NCBI RefSeq assembly: GCF_000150275.1
Contig: NW_002060952.1
Coordinates: 2,289,128 to 2,353,127, forward strand
Direction of reading: 5' to 3'
Origin: Trichoplax adhaerens
Lineage: Eukaryota > Placozoa > Uniplacotomia > Trichoplacea > Trichoplacidae
Length of the DNA: 64,000 nt
In this document: one piece after another, positions 10,401 through 23,750 of the stretch
Layout: every line of letters starts with the position of its first letter
Numbering within the stretch: the stretch's first letter is position 1
The notes under the pieces: model-generated
Databases searched by the model: none
The model's input: only the letters and a program-made list of their open reading frames with translations
Told to the model about the DNA's origin: nothing
Made by a program: the position numbers and the translations under genes

Positions 10401-13400
10401 ATGGGGCTGTTTGAAGAGAATTTTTGGGTAAGAAACGATAGTATTTGTGGTGTTGATGATTGCTTGCATCACCTTGATTTTCGACCGAGGGCCTTGAGAT
10501 GGGGTTCCAATGGGGGGGGTAGCTCAAGACTTGATTTTGCTTTCACTATGGCATGCCAATGGCCAACTATTTCTCCGTTCGTCTTTGCCTAGCCATGGCC
10601 AATCCACTTTAAATCAAGTCTTTTTCTACCCTTGTCCATGCTAGTCCAAGTCATGTTGTTCTCAAAGGGTTGAACAAGATGGAAAAGTGAAGGGGGGTTC
10701 GGCGATGAGCCATCATCAACGCATCGGGTAGGCAGGCAGGGGCAACCCCCAAAAATTGGATCCTATAGCATCGCGGTCATGGCGATCGGCATGGAGAAAA
10801 GGAACAACATTGCATCAACCTTGTTACTGTAGTCTAGACGATGAGCAATCGGCTTTCATCATAGTACATACTGGCCATTTTGATCCCAATATTACGACTA
10901 CGACGACTTGTAAAAATGCCACCGCTGATTCAACTTCAATCCGCTTTGGACAACAACGTTGTTTTGCCATCCATCATGCCATGGAGTATTGAATTGGGGG
11001 CAAGCTTGGCTTCCTTTGGCGATGATCATCTATTCAAGTCGTCCACCTGTAAAACCAACACTATTCTACTAGCAATCAACGTCTTCATTTCACTCATGTT
11101 GAATGGTGCCAGTCATAGATCCGTCAGGGGATCATTCCCTTCAATTTTGCCACCATGATGTTGATTGATAGTCAAGAAAATCAAGACGCAGATCAGCCAG
11201 TTAGTTTAGTCCGCTGGATCCATGATGGCGTGGTGTCAAAGTAAAATAGAAAGGAAACGAATGATATCCATGGGTAAATCTCCTTCCAATTCCAGTAACA
11301 GTCTATCATATAAACTAGTTTGATTTCAATCATTGCAATACTATACATGATCGAGCTACCATTGGGTCCTTGCTTTCAACGGTCCAGCCATCATCTTGAT
11401 AAACAAAATCAACTGGCAGACTTGTTCATCCTCTCATTTTACGCTATGGACGACAGTTGATGGCGTAAAAGGTAAAGAAAAATAATTCTTTCCCTTTTCA
11501 ACCTTGCATCCAATTCAAGCAAGTGGATGCTAATTTCACCTTGACCACGATCCATACATAATCTGCTATCCAATCGTTTTTCTTTCATTTCATAGCCATC
11601 ATGTTGATTGAGTACTATAAACACGCCGGCTTGCTACTCCGCTCCATAGCCTCTACCTTAGTCGAAGATGAAAAGTCTTCTGAAATGGATATCGTCGGAT
11701 CCCTAGAACATGGATCGCCTCCTTTTCCATAAAGACAACAATTACTTTCTTGACAGACTAGCAATATGATGGCTAGTGGATCCTATTTATTGATATCCAT
11801 CTTCATTACCCTTTGAACGAGAACGGATTCAATTCTTTTCTCGCCATTTGTGTCATCATCAACATCATACGGTTTTAGTCAATTCAATCATTGCCCATGA
11901 GAGCAAAACAAATCCCCTTTACATGTCCATCAATCGATCTTTCTTCTACCATTGCCATCATCATCCCATACGTGAAGAAGGAAATTTCTCCTTTACTCCA
12001 TCATCATCGACGATCCTGTTGGATGTATATCGGGCGATTCTTTTAGCAATCTCCTGATGGACGAGATGACGAGTAGAAAATTGAAAAATAGAAATGCCTC
12101 AACTGCTTGATCTGGCCATGGATAATTTTACTGCTTGATGGATCGACGATCCATTGGATGATTTTTCAGTCTTGTTGATGCTATCCTTGATGCCTATATT
12201 ACTTCATGTTGCTATAGCCCATTTGGTTGTTTAGTGATCCATTGAGTCAAATAGATCGACTGCTATTTTGCAATGTGATCTATGCTTCAAGTAGTCCAAC
12301 ATGATTGTGTCATTGCTCGTTTTCGTCTTGCAATGGAGCGATCGCTAATACAAATTAGAGTTCGATCAAGACTTCTGAATGTTTGATAGCACTCAGCTTT
12401 CAACTAGGATCGATGGGATTCCTTCCTTGTTGCTCCCTTTTCCATGATGGTCAAACTTACTTCTTATTGAATACTGGATAGATTGATCAATCATCCAAAT
12501 TTCCATCGGCCTTGTTCAAATCCACTGGCAATTTCGTTTTGAACCACTTTTTGTAATTACATGTCAGCGAAAAATAACTTCATTCCTGGATGGACTACCC
12601 GATCGCCCTTACTATATAGTATCCTCAAAATTTTCATCAGCCCTGTTGATTCATCCTATAGTTTTGTCTTCAACAGCTTTTTGCAATCATCAGCCCTAAA
12701 ATAGTCTACATCCATCAGAAGTAGCACCTTAATATGCTCCTGTGCTCTTATGGATTGCTGGATTGACCAAGCGATTGCCCTTGTCAAGTAGTAGCGTGAA
12801 AATTTGCCATCGATCTCATTCAAACCTACAGCATTTAGTTTAGTCTTGATTGCTAACTGACCAAGCGATTGCCCTTGTCAAGTAGTAGCGTGAAAATTTG
12901 CCATCAATCTCATTCAAACCTACAGCATTTAGTTTGGTCTTGATTGCTAAATTGACCAAGCAATCGCCCTTGTGGATTGACCAAACGGTCGCCCTTGTAA
13001 AGTAGTAGCCTGAAAATTTGCCATCAATCTCATTCAAACCTACAGCATTTAGTTTAGTCTTGATTGCTAAATTGATCAAGCAATCGCCCTTGTAAAGTAG
13101 CAGCATGAAAATTTGCCATCAATCTCATTCAAATCTACAGCATTTAGTTTGGTCTTGATTGCTAAATTGACCAAGCAATCGCCCTTGTGGATTGACCAAA
13201 AGGTCGCCCTTGTAAAGTAGCAGCATGAAAATTTGCCATCAATCTCATTCAAACCTTCAGTATTTAGTCTAGTCTTGAATTAGAATCTTTTGCCATCATG
13301 TCAATCAATTTCTTATGAACATTAACTGTCAATTATAATCTTGATTATCTAGGGCGAAAAGTATGCTGGCTTTGATGTATTGTACAATAATATGAAACAT

Positions 13401-16400
13401 TGCCGCAATGCCAATCAAGTATTTGGTGATTTCTTGAAGGAAATGTAAGTGCAAAAGGCAATAGAATACTAGAGACATTCGTTAGGAAAGCATTTCGCCC
13501 TGTTCTTGATTGATTTTTAGACGATTCTACTACATTGGCATACACATCGTGTGCAATGACAATAAAAAATGTTGATCCTAGTACCAAAGTTATACAGGAA
13601 TAGTGACATGGACGTTCATTAGGATAGAATTTCACACTATTTGTGATTGATTCAATTTTATACTGTATCCGTTGAATGCAATCCAAAGTTCATTAGAATA
13701 CACATCGAGTGGGGAATAGGCCATTCGTTAGGAACGATTTTCAATTGACTCTGGATTAACTTGATACCATATCATTGGATAGAAGCAAAATCAAGAAATC
13801 GATCCTAGTACTTTAGCTTAAATCATTTGTCCATTTTGCTTTTGTCATCGACAAATTGTTGTCTGGCATTAATCTACTTGTTATGGCTTAGTCATGTATT
13901 GAATTCAGTCATCATCTTGTCTATTTACATTAGTGTATTAACTTGAATATCAAGTTGAAAGATTTTCTCTTTCTCTTGATCAACGATTACCAATGCTCTT
14001 GACAACATGATTGTTTCCCCATATTGATTAGCGCGTAGGCAAATGGCCTTTCCTTTGCTCTACCACGCTCAACCATCGATTACTTAACATGGAATAATCC
14101 ATGGCTAAACAGTTGTTGACATCTCGCTTGATTTTCAACTCAGTGTCGGTGCTATTTTTCACTCTAAGCAGCCTCGAGTACAGCGAAACGAGGATGGATT
14201 TCATCGTCTACTTTTCGCATGTCGACTTTCTTCCACTCAATGCAGTCGCCAGCAAAGCGAAACACTGACCGATTTCGTCGTCTACTTTTTTATTCAATGT
14301 CGACTTTCTTTCACTCAATGTAGTCTCCAGCGAAGCCAAAATACGGACTGGTTTTTGTTGTCTACTTTTCCATTTACAATGTCGACAGTGTTTGATCTAC
14401 TAAATGCAGTCTCCAGCGCTACCAAACAGTAGTTGATGTCATGATCTACTTTACAATTCCATGTCGATCTGAATAATTCAAGTCTGTCGATCAATGACAG
14501 GGCAACGTTTTCTATTTCATATTGATTTCTTGCTGTGTTCTACAATAAAAATATTGACATTTGCATTGAATTACGATTGACAAGATTGTCTTTTCTAGCC
14601 CCGTATCCAAGTCAAAATAATAGCCAACTTTCTCTACATTAATTACTAAATGGCCGAGAAAAATTAACCAATTTTCTCACCTAACTGAAATTATGATTGA
14701 ATTGAATTGATTTTTTTTTTCTCACTTTTTTGGGGGTCGCTATCGTCTGCTAGATCCGTTGCTGAAGACACTTTTGCTAAGGCATTGATGAAAGTGGCTA
14801 AAAATTATGCAAATCATAATGCTTTAGGGTAAGTCTTGCTAAAGTGTAAAAAAAATATCCTGCTTATCGGTAAATCAAGATGGAAAGACCCATGATCCCA
14901 CTATTCCTGGCTCACTCGATAATAATATTGTTGGATTCATAAATTTAAACTATCCACTACATCTATTTACTTGTTCATTTTACTTGGATTGAGTAGTAAA
15001 TGAGTTCATGAATAGAATCTTTGCAAAGATGAGCCAATTGGATGGCAAAAAAATTCATTTGAATCTTAAAGATGACAAGTAATATGGCTGTGCTTTGTGG
15101 AAGGAAAAACGTAGGCTTTCGCCTACTGAATGGGCCATCCTATCCTAGCTTAGTAATATGGCAAATTTTTCGCTGGATCTTTTTTACCTTGACGTTATTA
15201 CAATCATATTTCCCTTTCCATTACTTCCCTACGCTGATGATTTTTCCCTTAGCAGACTACGCGCCTTTCTGTGCTCTTATTTTCCATAAATTGGACTCAA
15301 ACCCTGCAACATAATAAATTTATTAGCTAGTACCTATATCTAGATAATGATTATTTTTTCCATCAATCTTCTCCAACTCTGCAGCCATTAACAATTTAAG
15401 AGTTCATACAGCAGGATCAATCCACCGATAATGCTATTTTTTCAATCAAATTATAGAACTTTTCAACCTGTCTTCAACTACATACGCAAAAGCACCGAAA
15501 ACGTATCCAATTTATATCAAGAAGATGCTAGAAAAATGCAAGATTTAATCAAGGATATTATAAAATGTGGTGAAACTTTAAAAGAAAAATATAAACTAGT
15601 AAGTTGTGCAGAAATCTTTCGAAATTTTACCACCTAGCTACTAAATAGAGTAGACACTACAACATCATGGCGGTAGGTATCACAATCAATCGAGTTATTA
15701 GCGGCAACGAAGGATATCTACTGTAGGCCTTTAGTGTGTGTGCCTTTTTGCAACATAAATTCTTACTCCTGTTAAAGAAATCATGTAGTAATGTACCCCT
15801 ATCAAATAGTCCAAACTGAATAAGATTAGAGCAATTCCATCGCGACGATAAACCGTGATCTAACAGTACCTCCATCTTGACCTAGGCGAAAGACTCAGTT
15901 GCAAACACAGCTGATGATGTTCAAACATTGCAAATTTTAAGTGCAAACATATACAAGGTACAATTTTTTCCAGAATATTATTAAATTGATCATTCGGAGA
16001 TTTCCATGTTATACTTACCCTCAAATTGGATGTCTGATTTGATATTAAAAAAACTTGTATTATACAGGCTAGAGATATCTATCATGGACGCGAAAGCGAA
16101 GTTGAAAGACTACGCAGAGAGAATGCTACCACCAAAGATATCGATAAGGTTTGTAAATTATATAGACGCCAAGGCTGTCTTTGATTAAGCCAACCATCTG
16201 ATCTGCTATATAGCGATATCCTCGATATTCTATTATCTAAATTACATTCATTTTTTCCATAGATGCTTTCAAAGGCAAAGAAAGCAAGTAAGTATAGTCT
16301 TTCCTTAATAGTATCGTAGACTACCTCACACTTTGCCATGAATCTTACTAAACTTGGCCACCTTTAATAACACGTCTTGCCTTAGGTGACGATTATAAGA

Positions 16401-19400
16401 ATGCATTGGATAAGTTTCCACCAGCTCGTAAAAATTTTATAACAAAGTTTACAAAAAGTTGTGGTGTAAGTAGTAGGAGGAGATAATGTTGCTTTTTTAT
16501 TTTGGCCATTTCGTTTCTTGATACATCTCGGCATCAGTTTTTGCAGTCTACTAGGTAATATATTAAGTCCTTGCCCCTTCTCCTTTTTGTAGGTATTTCA
16601 TTCCCATGAAACTTTTCATTTAGAAAGAATGGCAACTTTGGTCAAAAAATTTGTAGAATTACAATCTTATTTTACTTCAGTTGTTCAGAAAGTTAGTCTA
16701 ATCACTTTAGCTGATGAAATTTATATTATCATTGATAATGAACTAGACTTTATTCAAAATGGATAAATTCTTACTGGTTTTCAATGTACCTATTTATTTG
16801 CTATAGGAAAATGATAGATTAACTAAAGAATTAACTTCGATGAGAACGGAAAATCTTCTACAAATTTTCGTTGATAGCAAGGGCACTGGAAATGATATCC
16901 CAGGTAACTTAAATTGAGAATAGCCAACTCTTTTTTATTTAAAAATTAACCACAATCCTGATTCATCTTGTGTTTCAGTTGATATCCCATTCGAAAGTTA
17001 CAAAGATAAACCTCATGAAGATAGCGTGCACGACTATAACCGGTCACATTCCAAAGAACCAACGAAGGATGATAGCAAAAGTAAAATTAAGAATGAAAAA
17101 TAGTACTGTATTTACGTTTTTAATTTTGCTCTCTCATTCTAAATTTTGGCATATTGTTCAATAAAGGTCATCTGTTTAAACTCAATTTTAAAACGAAAAA
17201 GAAGAAGGTAGATAGGTATGGTATCCGTAGTAAATAGGATTTTTCCTGTATGTACTAGAAATCTTCATTTCTTTGATTTTTATTTTGCCGTTCATATACA
17301 GAGACTCTACAAACGACAATTTGTCAAATAGTGCTAACGATCAAGATGAGGTATAGTTGTCTCGAAATATTAGATATTAGGATATCTAGATATATTGGGT
17401 ATTACGGTACGTCACTATTGGACATAACTTTACATTAAAACATTACAAATTTCTATATCTCAAGGTTACAACACCAGCACCTGTTGTAGACGAAGAAGGA
17501 TATTCTATTAGACCAGACGATATTTTTGATCGCGGCGCAATCCATATCCGTGTATAATTGATTATATGTATTTTGAAAGAATGTTCAACCTAATAAAATA
17601 TACTACTATATGTATACGCGTATATATACTGTACACGTTTACGTATACATATACCTATACATATGCTCGAGTCGAGGTTGAATACAAATTGTTTGTAGCT
17701 TTTCTTCCTTAACCTAATTCACAAAAGGCAACCGTTCAAGATAGCGATTCCTCCTCTGATGATGGTAAGATAAAAAATTTGTATAATGCTAACTTACAGT
17801 ACAATCATAAAGTGCTACGCTCGATAAAGAAATATGCTATGTAAAACATAATTATAACAGAAGATGACAAGAAGAAAATTCATGTTAAGATAAAGCCTGT
17901 GTCTGGCGGTCAAACCAAAAGTCAAGTATCTGTTGACCAACTTAGGGCTATTGGTAGTTCTCTATCATTATCATCAGGAGTAAGCACTTTGCCATTTGAA
18001 CTTTGTAGATTATGCTCTTGCTGTTCTTGATAAACGTTTAGACAACAATTTCTTAATTATTGATACATAGGTCCGAGCTGTAAAATCACCAGGTGGTAGT
18101 GCAGGTACCCAGAATATTATTTTAAATATTCATGTATTACAGTACATAATGATTCGATAAAATATAAAATGTTGTTTGAAATAACATCATAAAAAGCGTT
18201 GTAGCAAACATGTTGATACATCTGTATTATATTCTCTTAGCATGTAGTACGAATTCGACACCAGTTTCAGAAAAGAGAAATCTGTGAGCATACTATTTGG
18301 ATTTATTTTGTGTATTCACACATAGATGTATAATTATTGACTCTTTTTATCTATAGATCAAATCTACTTATGCTAGATGAAGATGATACTGATAATTCTC
18401 CGTCTTTACTGGCCGGTACTAAGATTGGATTACGTAAGTTTGTAAAATAATCAGTTGTTTTATCACCAATTGTCTCATCGCTTGTTTACTTTATCATTAT
18501 TTAGCAAAGAGAAAAAGTGTAGATTCAACAGCAAAAATTGAAATTTCACCGCCAAGCGTAAGTAATATACTTTCCTCTTATTAGCAGATGTGTTTAGTTT
18601 ATTGAAATACTTGATATTTGGTCTCAAAATTGAAGTATTATAATTATTTTACAGGATGTAAAGAAAGCAACTATCCTCAATAGTGTTTCTTCACCATCTG
18701 AAAACCCTCCTCCTCTACCTCCAAAAGCGAAAGATCGGAATTCTATAAATGGGCCGTTATTTATTGCAGGACCAACTTCGCCAACTTTGGATAAATTACC
18801 TCCACCACTGATGGCATCCAATGTTAGAAGCTCTACTATTTCTATTACCCCTTCTGGAACAATTCAGTCTATACCACGATCGACTAGTGATGACCGAGGC
18901 CCAAGGAATGAAGGTTCCTCCCCATCCCTTTCTCTAAAAACCTTATCAACCGCTATTTCAGCAACTAGAAGTGCCTCCATGCCCGCTAGGACAGAAAAAT
19001 CAGCTATTATTGCTGTTGCCCTTACTGAAGTTGTTAATGCATGTTTCAAACCTGATGATAGGCAAGTTACGAAATGATAAATGACAGTGTCATGCTAATT
19101 TTATTATATTAATAGTAAATTTTATAATACTTAATCAACTATTCATACGCGTATATATCAATATATATATAATTATAGTTGTCTAGTAAAGATAACTGGA
19201 GAAATGAAGATATCCTTTCCAACGCAAAGTTTAAAGTTGTTTCATGACAACCCAAATTATCCGGCGTTAAAGTTAAGGCTAACTGGCTCGAAAAATCTAG
19301 AACAAGTAGCCCTTAATAATCTATTTGTTACTAGGTATGTACAGTACTGTATAAATTAATGCAAAGCCCATTATGATAAGACCAGAAGAAAACGTGTGAT

Positions 19401-20332
19401 AACTACTGTTCATGCTGGCCATTGTTTTCATAATTCTCAGTTCTAGCCAACTTACTGATGCTGATTACCGGATCGATTTTAAAATGTCCGATCTGGTTAC
19501 CCACCTAAGTCAACAATCTGAACAATCATCTATGTATCATAATGTAGATGTACTAAAATATCAAGTATGTCATATAAACTGAAATTGCTGTAAATTTACA
19601 GTTTATGATGTGAATGCTATTCCGTTGCTTTTGGCTGTGATAATTAAAGCTACTAGAACTGAATTTTTAAATTAAATTCACTCTTAGGTAAAGTCAGACG
19701 GACCGAAAGAGTACACCCTTGAAATTACGTGGAGAATGGAAGTGCGAACCTCAATCTACTGATGTATCGATAGAATATACATATAATGCGGATGCTTTAT
19801 CGTCAGCAATTCCTTTGGCAAATGTCAATTTTATTGCCCCAGTCGATGGAGGCGTAACAAATCATCAGATGAATCAGGAAGCTACCTGGTCAGCATATAA
19901 TTCCATTGACCCAATACACTAGATTTGATTTCGTTCAGCACAAATATATTTTATACAGTTATTAATGAAATGGTGTTTTGATTTACGTGTTTAGGAATAA
20001 AGAACTAGATAGAGCTTTGTGGAAATTAACTAGAATTGAAAATAGTAATAGCGGTAATAGTAAATCAATTAGCCATACACTAATCGGCCTTGATATTTAT
20101 TTAACATGCCTTGACGTTCCTATTGATTTCATTATTAGGATCTAAAATCGAAGGACACTTTGATCTCAGTTCTGGACCTACCAAGTCCAAAAGAGTAGCT
20201 GTAAAATTTTCTTGCCCAGGTAGCACACTCTCCGGTTTAGATATATCTCTCGCAGATGTAAAAGGCTATAAGATTTCATTTGTTAAGAAACAAATCACTG
20301 CAGGTACAAGCTACTATTTTGCATCATTGTAA
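10401..20332 (+). CDS. FCHO: FCHO endocytic adaptor: F-BAR plus mu-homology domain
   Basis: Twenty-six exons join with consistent phase to 2571 nt (856 codons plus stop). Exons: 10401-10427, 13353-13444, 14754-14828, 15457-15598, 15886-15957, 16068-16148, 16263-16287, 16386-16465, 16593-16691, 16807-16903, 16979-17080, 17167-17215, 17302-17350, 17465-17551, 17728-17764, 17861-17979, 18071-18104, 18241-18283, 18357-18433, 18505-18557, 18655-19061, 19179-19334, 19441-19564, 19698-19888, 19995-20053, 20139-20332. Residues 1-265 form the F-BAR domain (MGLFEENFW, then GEKYAGFDVLYNNMKH; later FVDSKGTGND). A linker follows with VVDEEGYSIRPDD, acidic-serine and Pro/Ser stretches. The mu-homology domain begins near residue 593 and ends VKKQITAGTSYYFASL. 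FCHO proteins bind PI(4,5)P2 and open AP-2 to start clathrin pits. Length equals human FCHO1/2 (889/810). Confidence 0.95.
12768..13275. repeat. Minisatellite in FCHO intron 1 with alternating unit lengths
   Basis: The marker GAAAATTTGCCATC occurs at about 12798, 12892, 13012, 13107 and 13227. Spacings are 94, 120, 95 and 120 bp. The long units differ by a roughly 26-bp insertion around GTGGATTGACCAAA. The array stops about 80 bp before exon 2. The minus-strand frame at 12840-13106 is a translation of this repeat. Confidence 0.9.
14160..14470. repeat. ~81-bp tandem repeat in FCHO intron 2
   Basis: Four diverged units share GTCTACTTTT...ATGTCGAC and CTCAATGCAGTC...CCAGCG. The GTCTACTTT-type word lies at about 14206, 14279, 14359 and 14444 (ATCTACTTTAC in the last copy). 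Confidence 0.8.
19062..19063 (+). other. FCHO: Non-canonical GC splice donor (GC-AG intron) in FCHO
   Basis: Exon 21 ends GATGATAG and is followed by GCAAGTTACG instead of GT. Reading on would hit a stop after five codons. Using AG|GCAAGT with the acceptor before 19179 restores phase and yields SCLVKITGEMKISFP, which matches the conserved mu-homology start. This is the usual form of a GC-AG intron. Confidence 0.85.
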
Positions 20333-22778
20333 TTGCAATCAACTCACTACTTATACTATAAATTTTTTGTATTTTAATTATATAGGAAAGTATTTCGTAG
20401 ATGGGGAATAATAGAAATTTGAATGCTTTACGTAAAAGCTGTTTTTAAGTTAATTACTTTAGACTATTAAATTTTAGCACTTAAAAATAATAGACATCGT
20501 TACGCGGACGTTTTGATCGGGCTCGTATTTCCTTTAAATTTTATCAAAACAGAGTGCGATGGGGTTGACTGTAAATTTCACAATTTATATGTAACGTATC
20601 AGTTTTGGTTGATTAAGCTAAAAGTTATTGAATATTTTATCTTATCAAGATTTAGTTTTTATCTATAGTATAATATTCTATTGAATTAAAACTTATTTTG
20701 GGTCGATTTGCAAGAGTCAATGTATAATGGGATAATAATTCTAATTGTCAAAAAGGACAAATAGATCAGGTAACAATAATTAATTATAATTTCCACGATA
20801 TAACTTTTCCAGATGCATGTAGCCTTGGCAAATTGTTAGATGTCTTTAAGTGTTCATACAAAATCACAGTATTACCAATTTGTAATCATGCTTAATCCTT
20901 GAAGTATACAATAATCTAAACTAAATATACTTATGATCCTTCATTCTTTTATAAACTTTAAATGTTCTGCTGGCGCAGGATGCTAAGCTTATACGAATAT
21001 AAATGATATTTAGACTTCACGGTTTTATTATGATTGTCATGGTTGTGTTATTCCAATATGACCTTAATTTAGGGTAGCATAAAATACTCATTGAAATGAT
21101 AAAATGAGAACTGATTAAGTCTAAGTAAATACTGTACTGGAGTGAAATAGTACTATGAATGTATAACGATATTTTTATCTCTATTTAAAAATATCTACTT
21201 AACATCTTGTCAATACGAATCTATGTTCCAATTGTATGATTGATATCTTATTTGTGCATTCACTTTGAGGAAAAATTCTCTAATTTCACGGTACTAATTC
21301 TACTACAGCTACAATATATATAGCGCCAGCAAATATCTACTGGCAGACAAAAATAGAGCACTTCTAAACCGTATTATTGAATTTCTTGTATTGTGTGTTC
21401 ATTTTCATTTTCTTTTTTTGTTACATTATGTACCACGTCTATATGCGTCACTGTTGTAGTGACCATTAAGTAATACGGTAAAGTAAGTTGCTTACAAAAT
21501 TTTTTGCATGTTACATTAACTATTGATGCAATTAGAACACTACCATATAATGTTATTGCACTGTAATAAATCTATTATCCTTCTGTCTAAACTGAACTGC
21601 AACGTTTGATATTCTAAAACTAATAGAGCTCTAGGATTGCATCATGTAGCTTGGCATAAATTATTATGTAATTGCGGATGAATAATTCAACTCTTGTTGT
21701 GAAAATTTCTCATCAAATATACGCATGCAGTCTACGACAAAAATTACTGTAATTAATGATATACTCGTATAGATACTCCTGGCAATGGATGCTTCTACAA
21801 TTAGTAACCATGTATTAAGTATTATTACCGGATGTTTTTGTTGTTTTCTAACTTTTCAGTAGTCAGAATGAATCTCTAATTGATAGTACGCCCTTATACT
21901 TGAGAGTGCAAGACTTAAAAAAAGTATTTTATACCTTATAACACGCGTATACGCGTATCTTGTTATAAATAAATAGTGTGTGATAGTAATTTGTTGTTGG
22001 TAAAGTAATTTACAAATTAATCAGACGAACACCATTGAAGCAGCAACATGCAGCAGGCAGTTGATGACTATGATTCATTCGATAAAACTTTTCTTAACTT
22101 TATTAAACTTGACTAATATTCGTGTATGTGCACTAATAAAACGAAATTGCAACAGAGAATTATTTGTATTTGTGTTGAAAGAGATTTTTTTATTGTTTTC
22201 TCTTGAACTTCATAATTGTGAACGATGCCAGTTCAAGATCCTGACCATATGTTTCTTTATTATTATTATTAGTACGACATGATATATCCACACCGACTTA
22301 ATATAATTAAAACATTGTATAGCTGCAAATTTCATTTGCAGCAACAGGTATTCAATGCATTATCGTCATTCTTTTAATTATTTTTAAATCGATCTACATA
22401 ATGAAATTACTGAAGTACCATACCTAGAAATGGTTTGCATTTTATTTGACTAATATCTACGTTGAAGTTTTCTATAAGCTAAAATATAGTTTTCAAAAAT
22501 GATCATCGATAATAATTAAAAATAAAAATTTTAAAGTTATGATTTAGTCAAATCAACAACACATACAGCCAATATAATTTATATTTTACAAAACGGAATT
22601 ATTTCATCATTACAATTTTGATGTGATTTTTCATTAAGTCAAAGATAAAGTTTTCAACTTAAATAATTAATAAAAAACATTATTATCGCTGGTTATCTAT
22701 GTATTGATATAGTACTTTATGCTAGAGTGTAAATGTATATATATATATATTATTATTACATATATATATGTATATATG

Positions 22779-22811
<33 letters not shown>

Positions 22812-23750
22812 CTATACGAGTATGTAAATATATTGAATAAAAACGAGATTTTCACAGCACAGCTGGTTAATAATATATATGGCAAATGTTAGAAAACAAG
22901 CATTTGATATTTTTGTTAAGAATAAGTCGAGATAACATTATCGTTACGGTATATGTGAATAGGATCGAACAGAGAATACTGCAAGATCGAAGCAAAATTA
23001 ACCACAAGAATTAATACTAAACATCCTGTAACTTATACGTATTATAAAAAGTGGTTGTAAACTTCATTTTTACTCCTGTTAAAACTCTTGTAAAAAGTTA
23101 AAATTATTGCTATATTACAGCAGCAACTAATCTATCGCCCGCATAAAAAAGCTGATATCTAATATTGATGTAATTGTTGTTAAAGGCTCTAGCAATAGCT
23201 ATCAATTGTATTCTAGGGATTAAATGCATTCTACTGTACTCGGATATTTTCTCGATGATATCGAAGAATATCCTCTTTACTAACCAACAATAACTAGACG
23301 TACGCGCTGCGAACTGAGCTAAGGTGGAATTTAAATTGCACTACGGCATAGCAACTTCAAATTCAAGCAACATAAAGGATTGAAAATAATAAACTAATAT
23401 GAAAAAATTTTGACAATAGAAGTATTTAAATGTACAATAATGACTGTAGTAGATCGCACAACGATATCACCTACAAGAGTTTAAGAAATAATGTCCAAGT
23501 TTACGATTTCTTTGCTAACGTATACAAAGTGAGTATAGAGTAGAGTTAGTATAATGGTAAAGAGAAACGGTTGGCAAGAAAAAGAATTGCTAAAGATGAC
23601 CGTGACAAGCAAGCTAGTCGGTGTTCCTACACTCGTAGGGTAATACAGTATAATATTATAATTTTTTTTTGTAGTCGATGGCTGCACAGAAAGACCATAT
23701 CCAATTGCTCTCCTACTCTCCAATGATTGTTTATGCCAAGTCATCATGCT
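20333..23750. other. Gene-free AT-rich interval between FCHO and ZNF367 3' ends
   Basis: About 3.4 kb between convergent genes. No frame with splice support or a recognisable motif was found. A 22-codon frame at 22048-22116 and longer frames at 22061-22282 (+) and 23481-23747 (-) look like chance or ZNF367 3' untranslated sequence. Confidence 0.55.
22733..22820. repeat. TA/ATGTATAC-type microsatellite
   Basis: A run of alternating purine-pyrimidine, mainly TA with TATG/CATA interruptions. The minus-strand frame 22697-22885 (Tyr/Ile repeats) is simply its translation. Confidence 0.9.

Noticed and set aside
10428-10592. Extension of the frame at 10401 beyond MGLFEENFW as a stand-alone protein
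   Set aside because: A GTAAGA donor follows TGG at 10427 and the F-BAR continuation is found in phase at 13353; the extension is intron.
12840-13106. Minus-strand frame with a repeated 36-residue-like block
   Set aside because: Translation of the intron 1 minisatellite of FCHO, which lies between two well-supported FCHO exons.
22048-22116. 22-codon + frame starting MQQAVDDYDSF
   Set aside because: Protein-like but very short, no donor, no neighbours; not supportable as a gene.
22697-22885. Tyr/Ile-rich minus-strand frame
   Set aside because: Encoded by the TA microsatellite.
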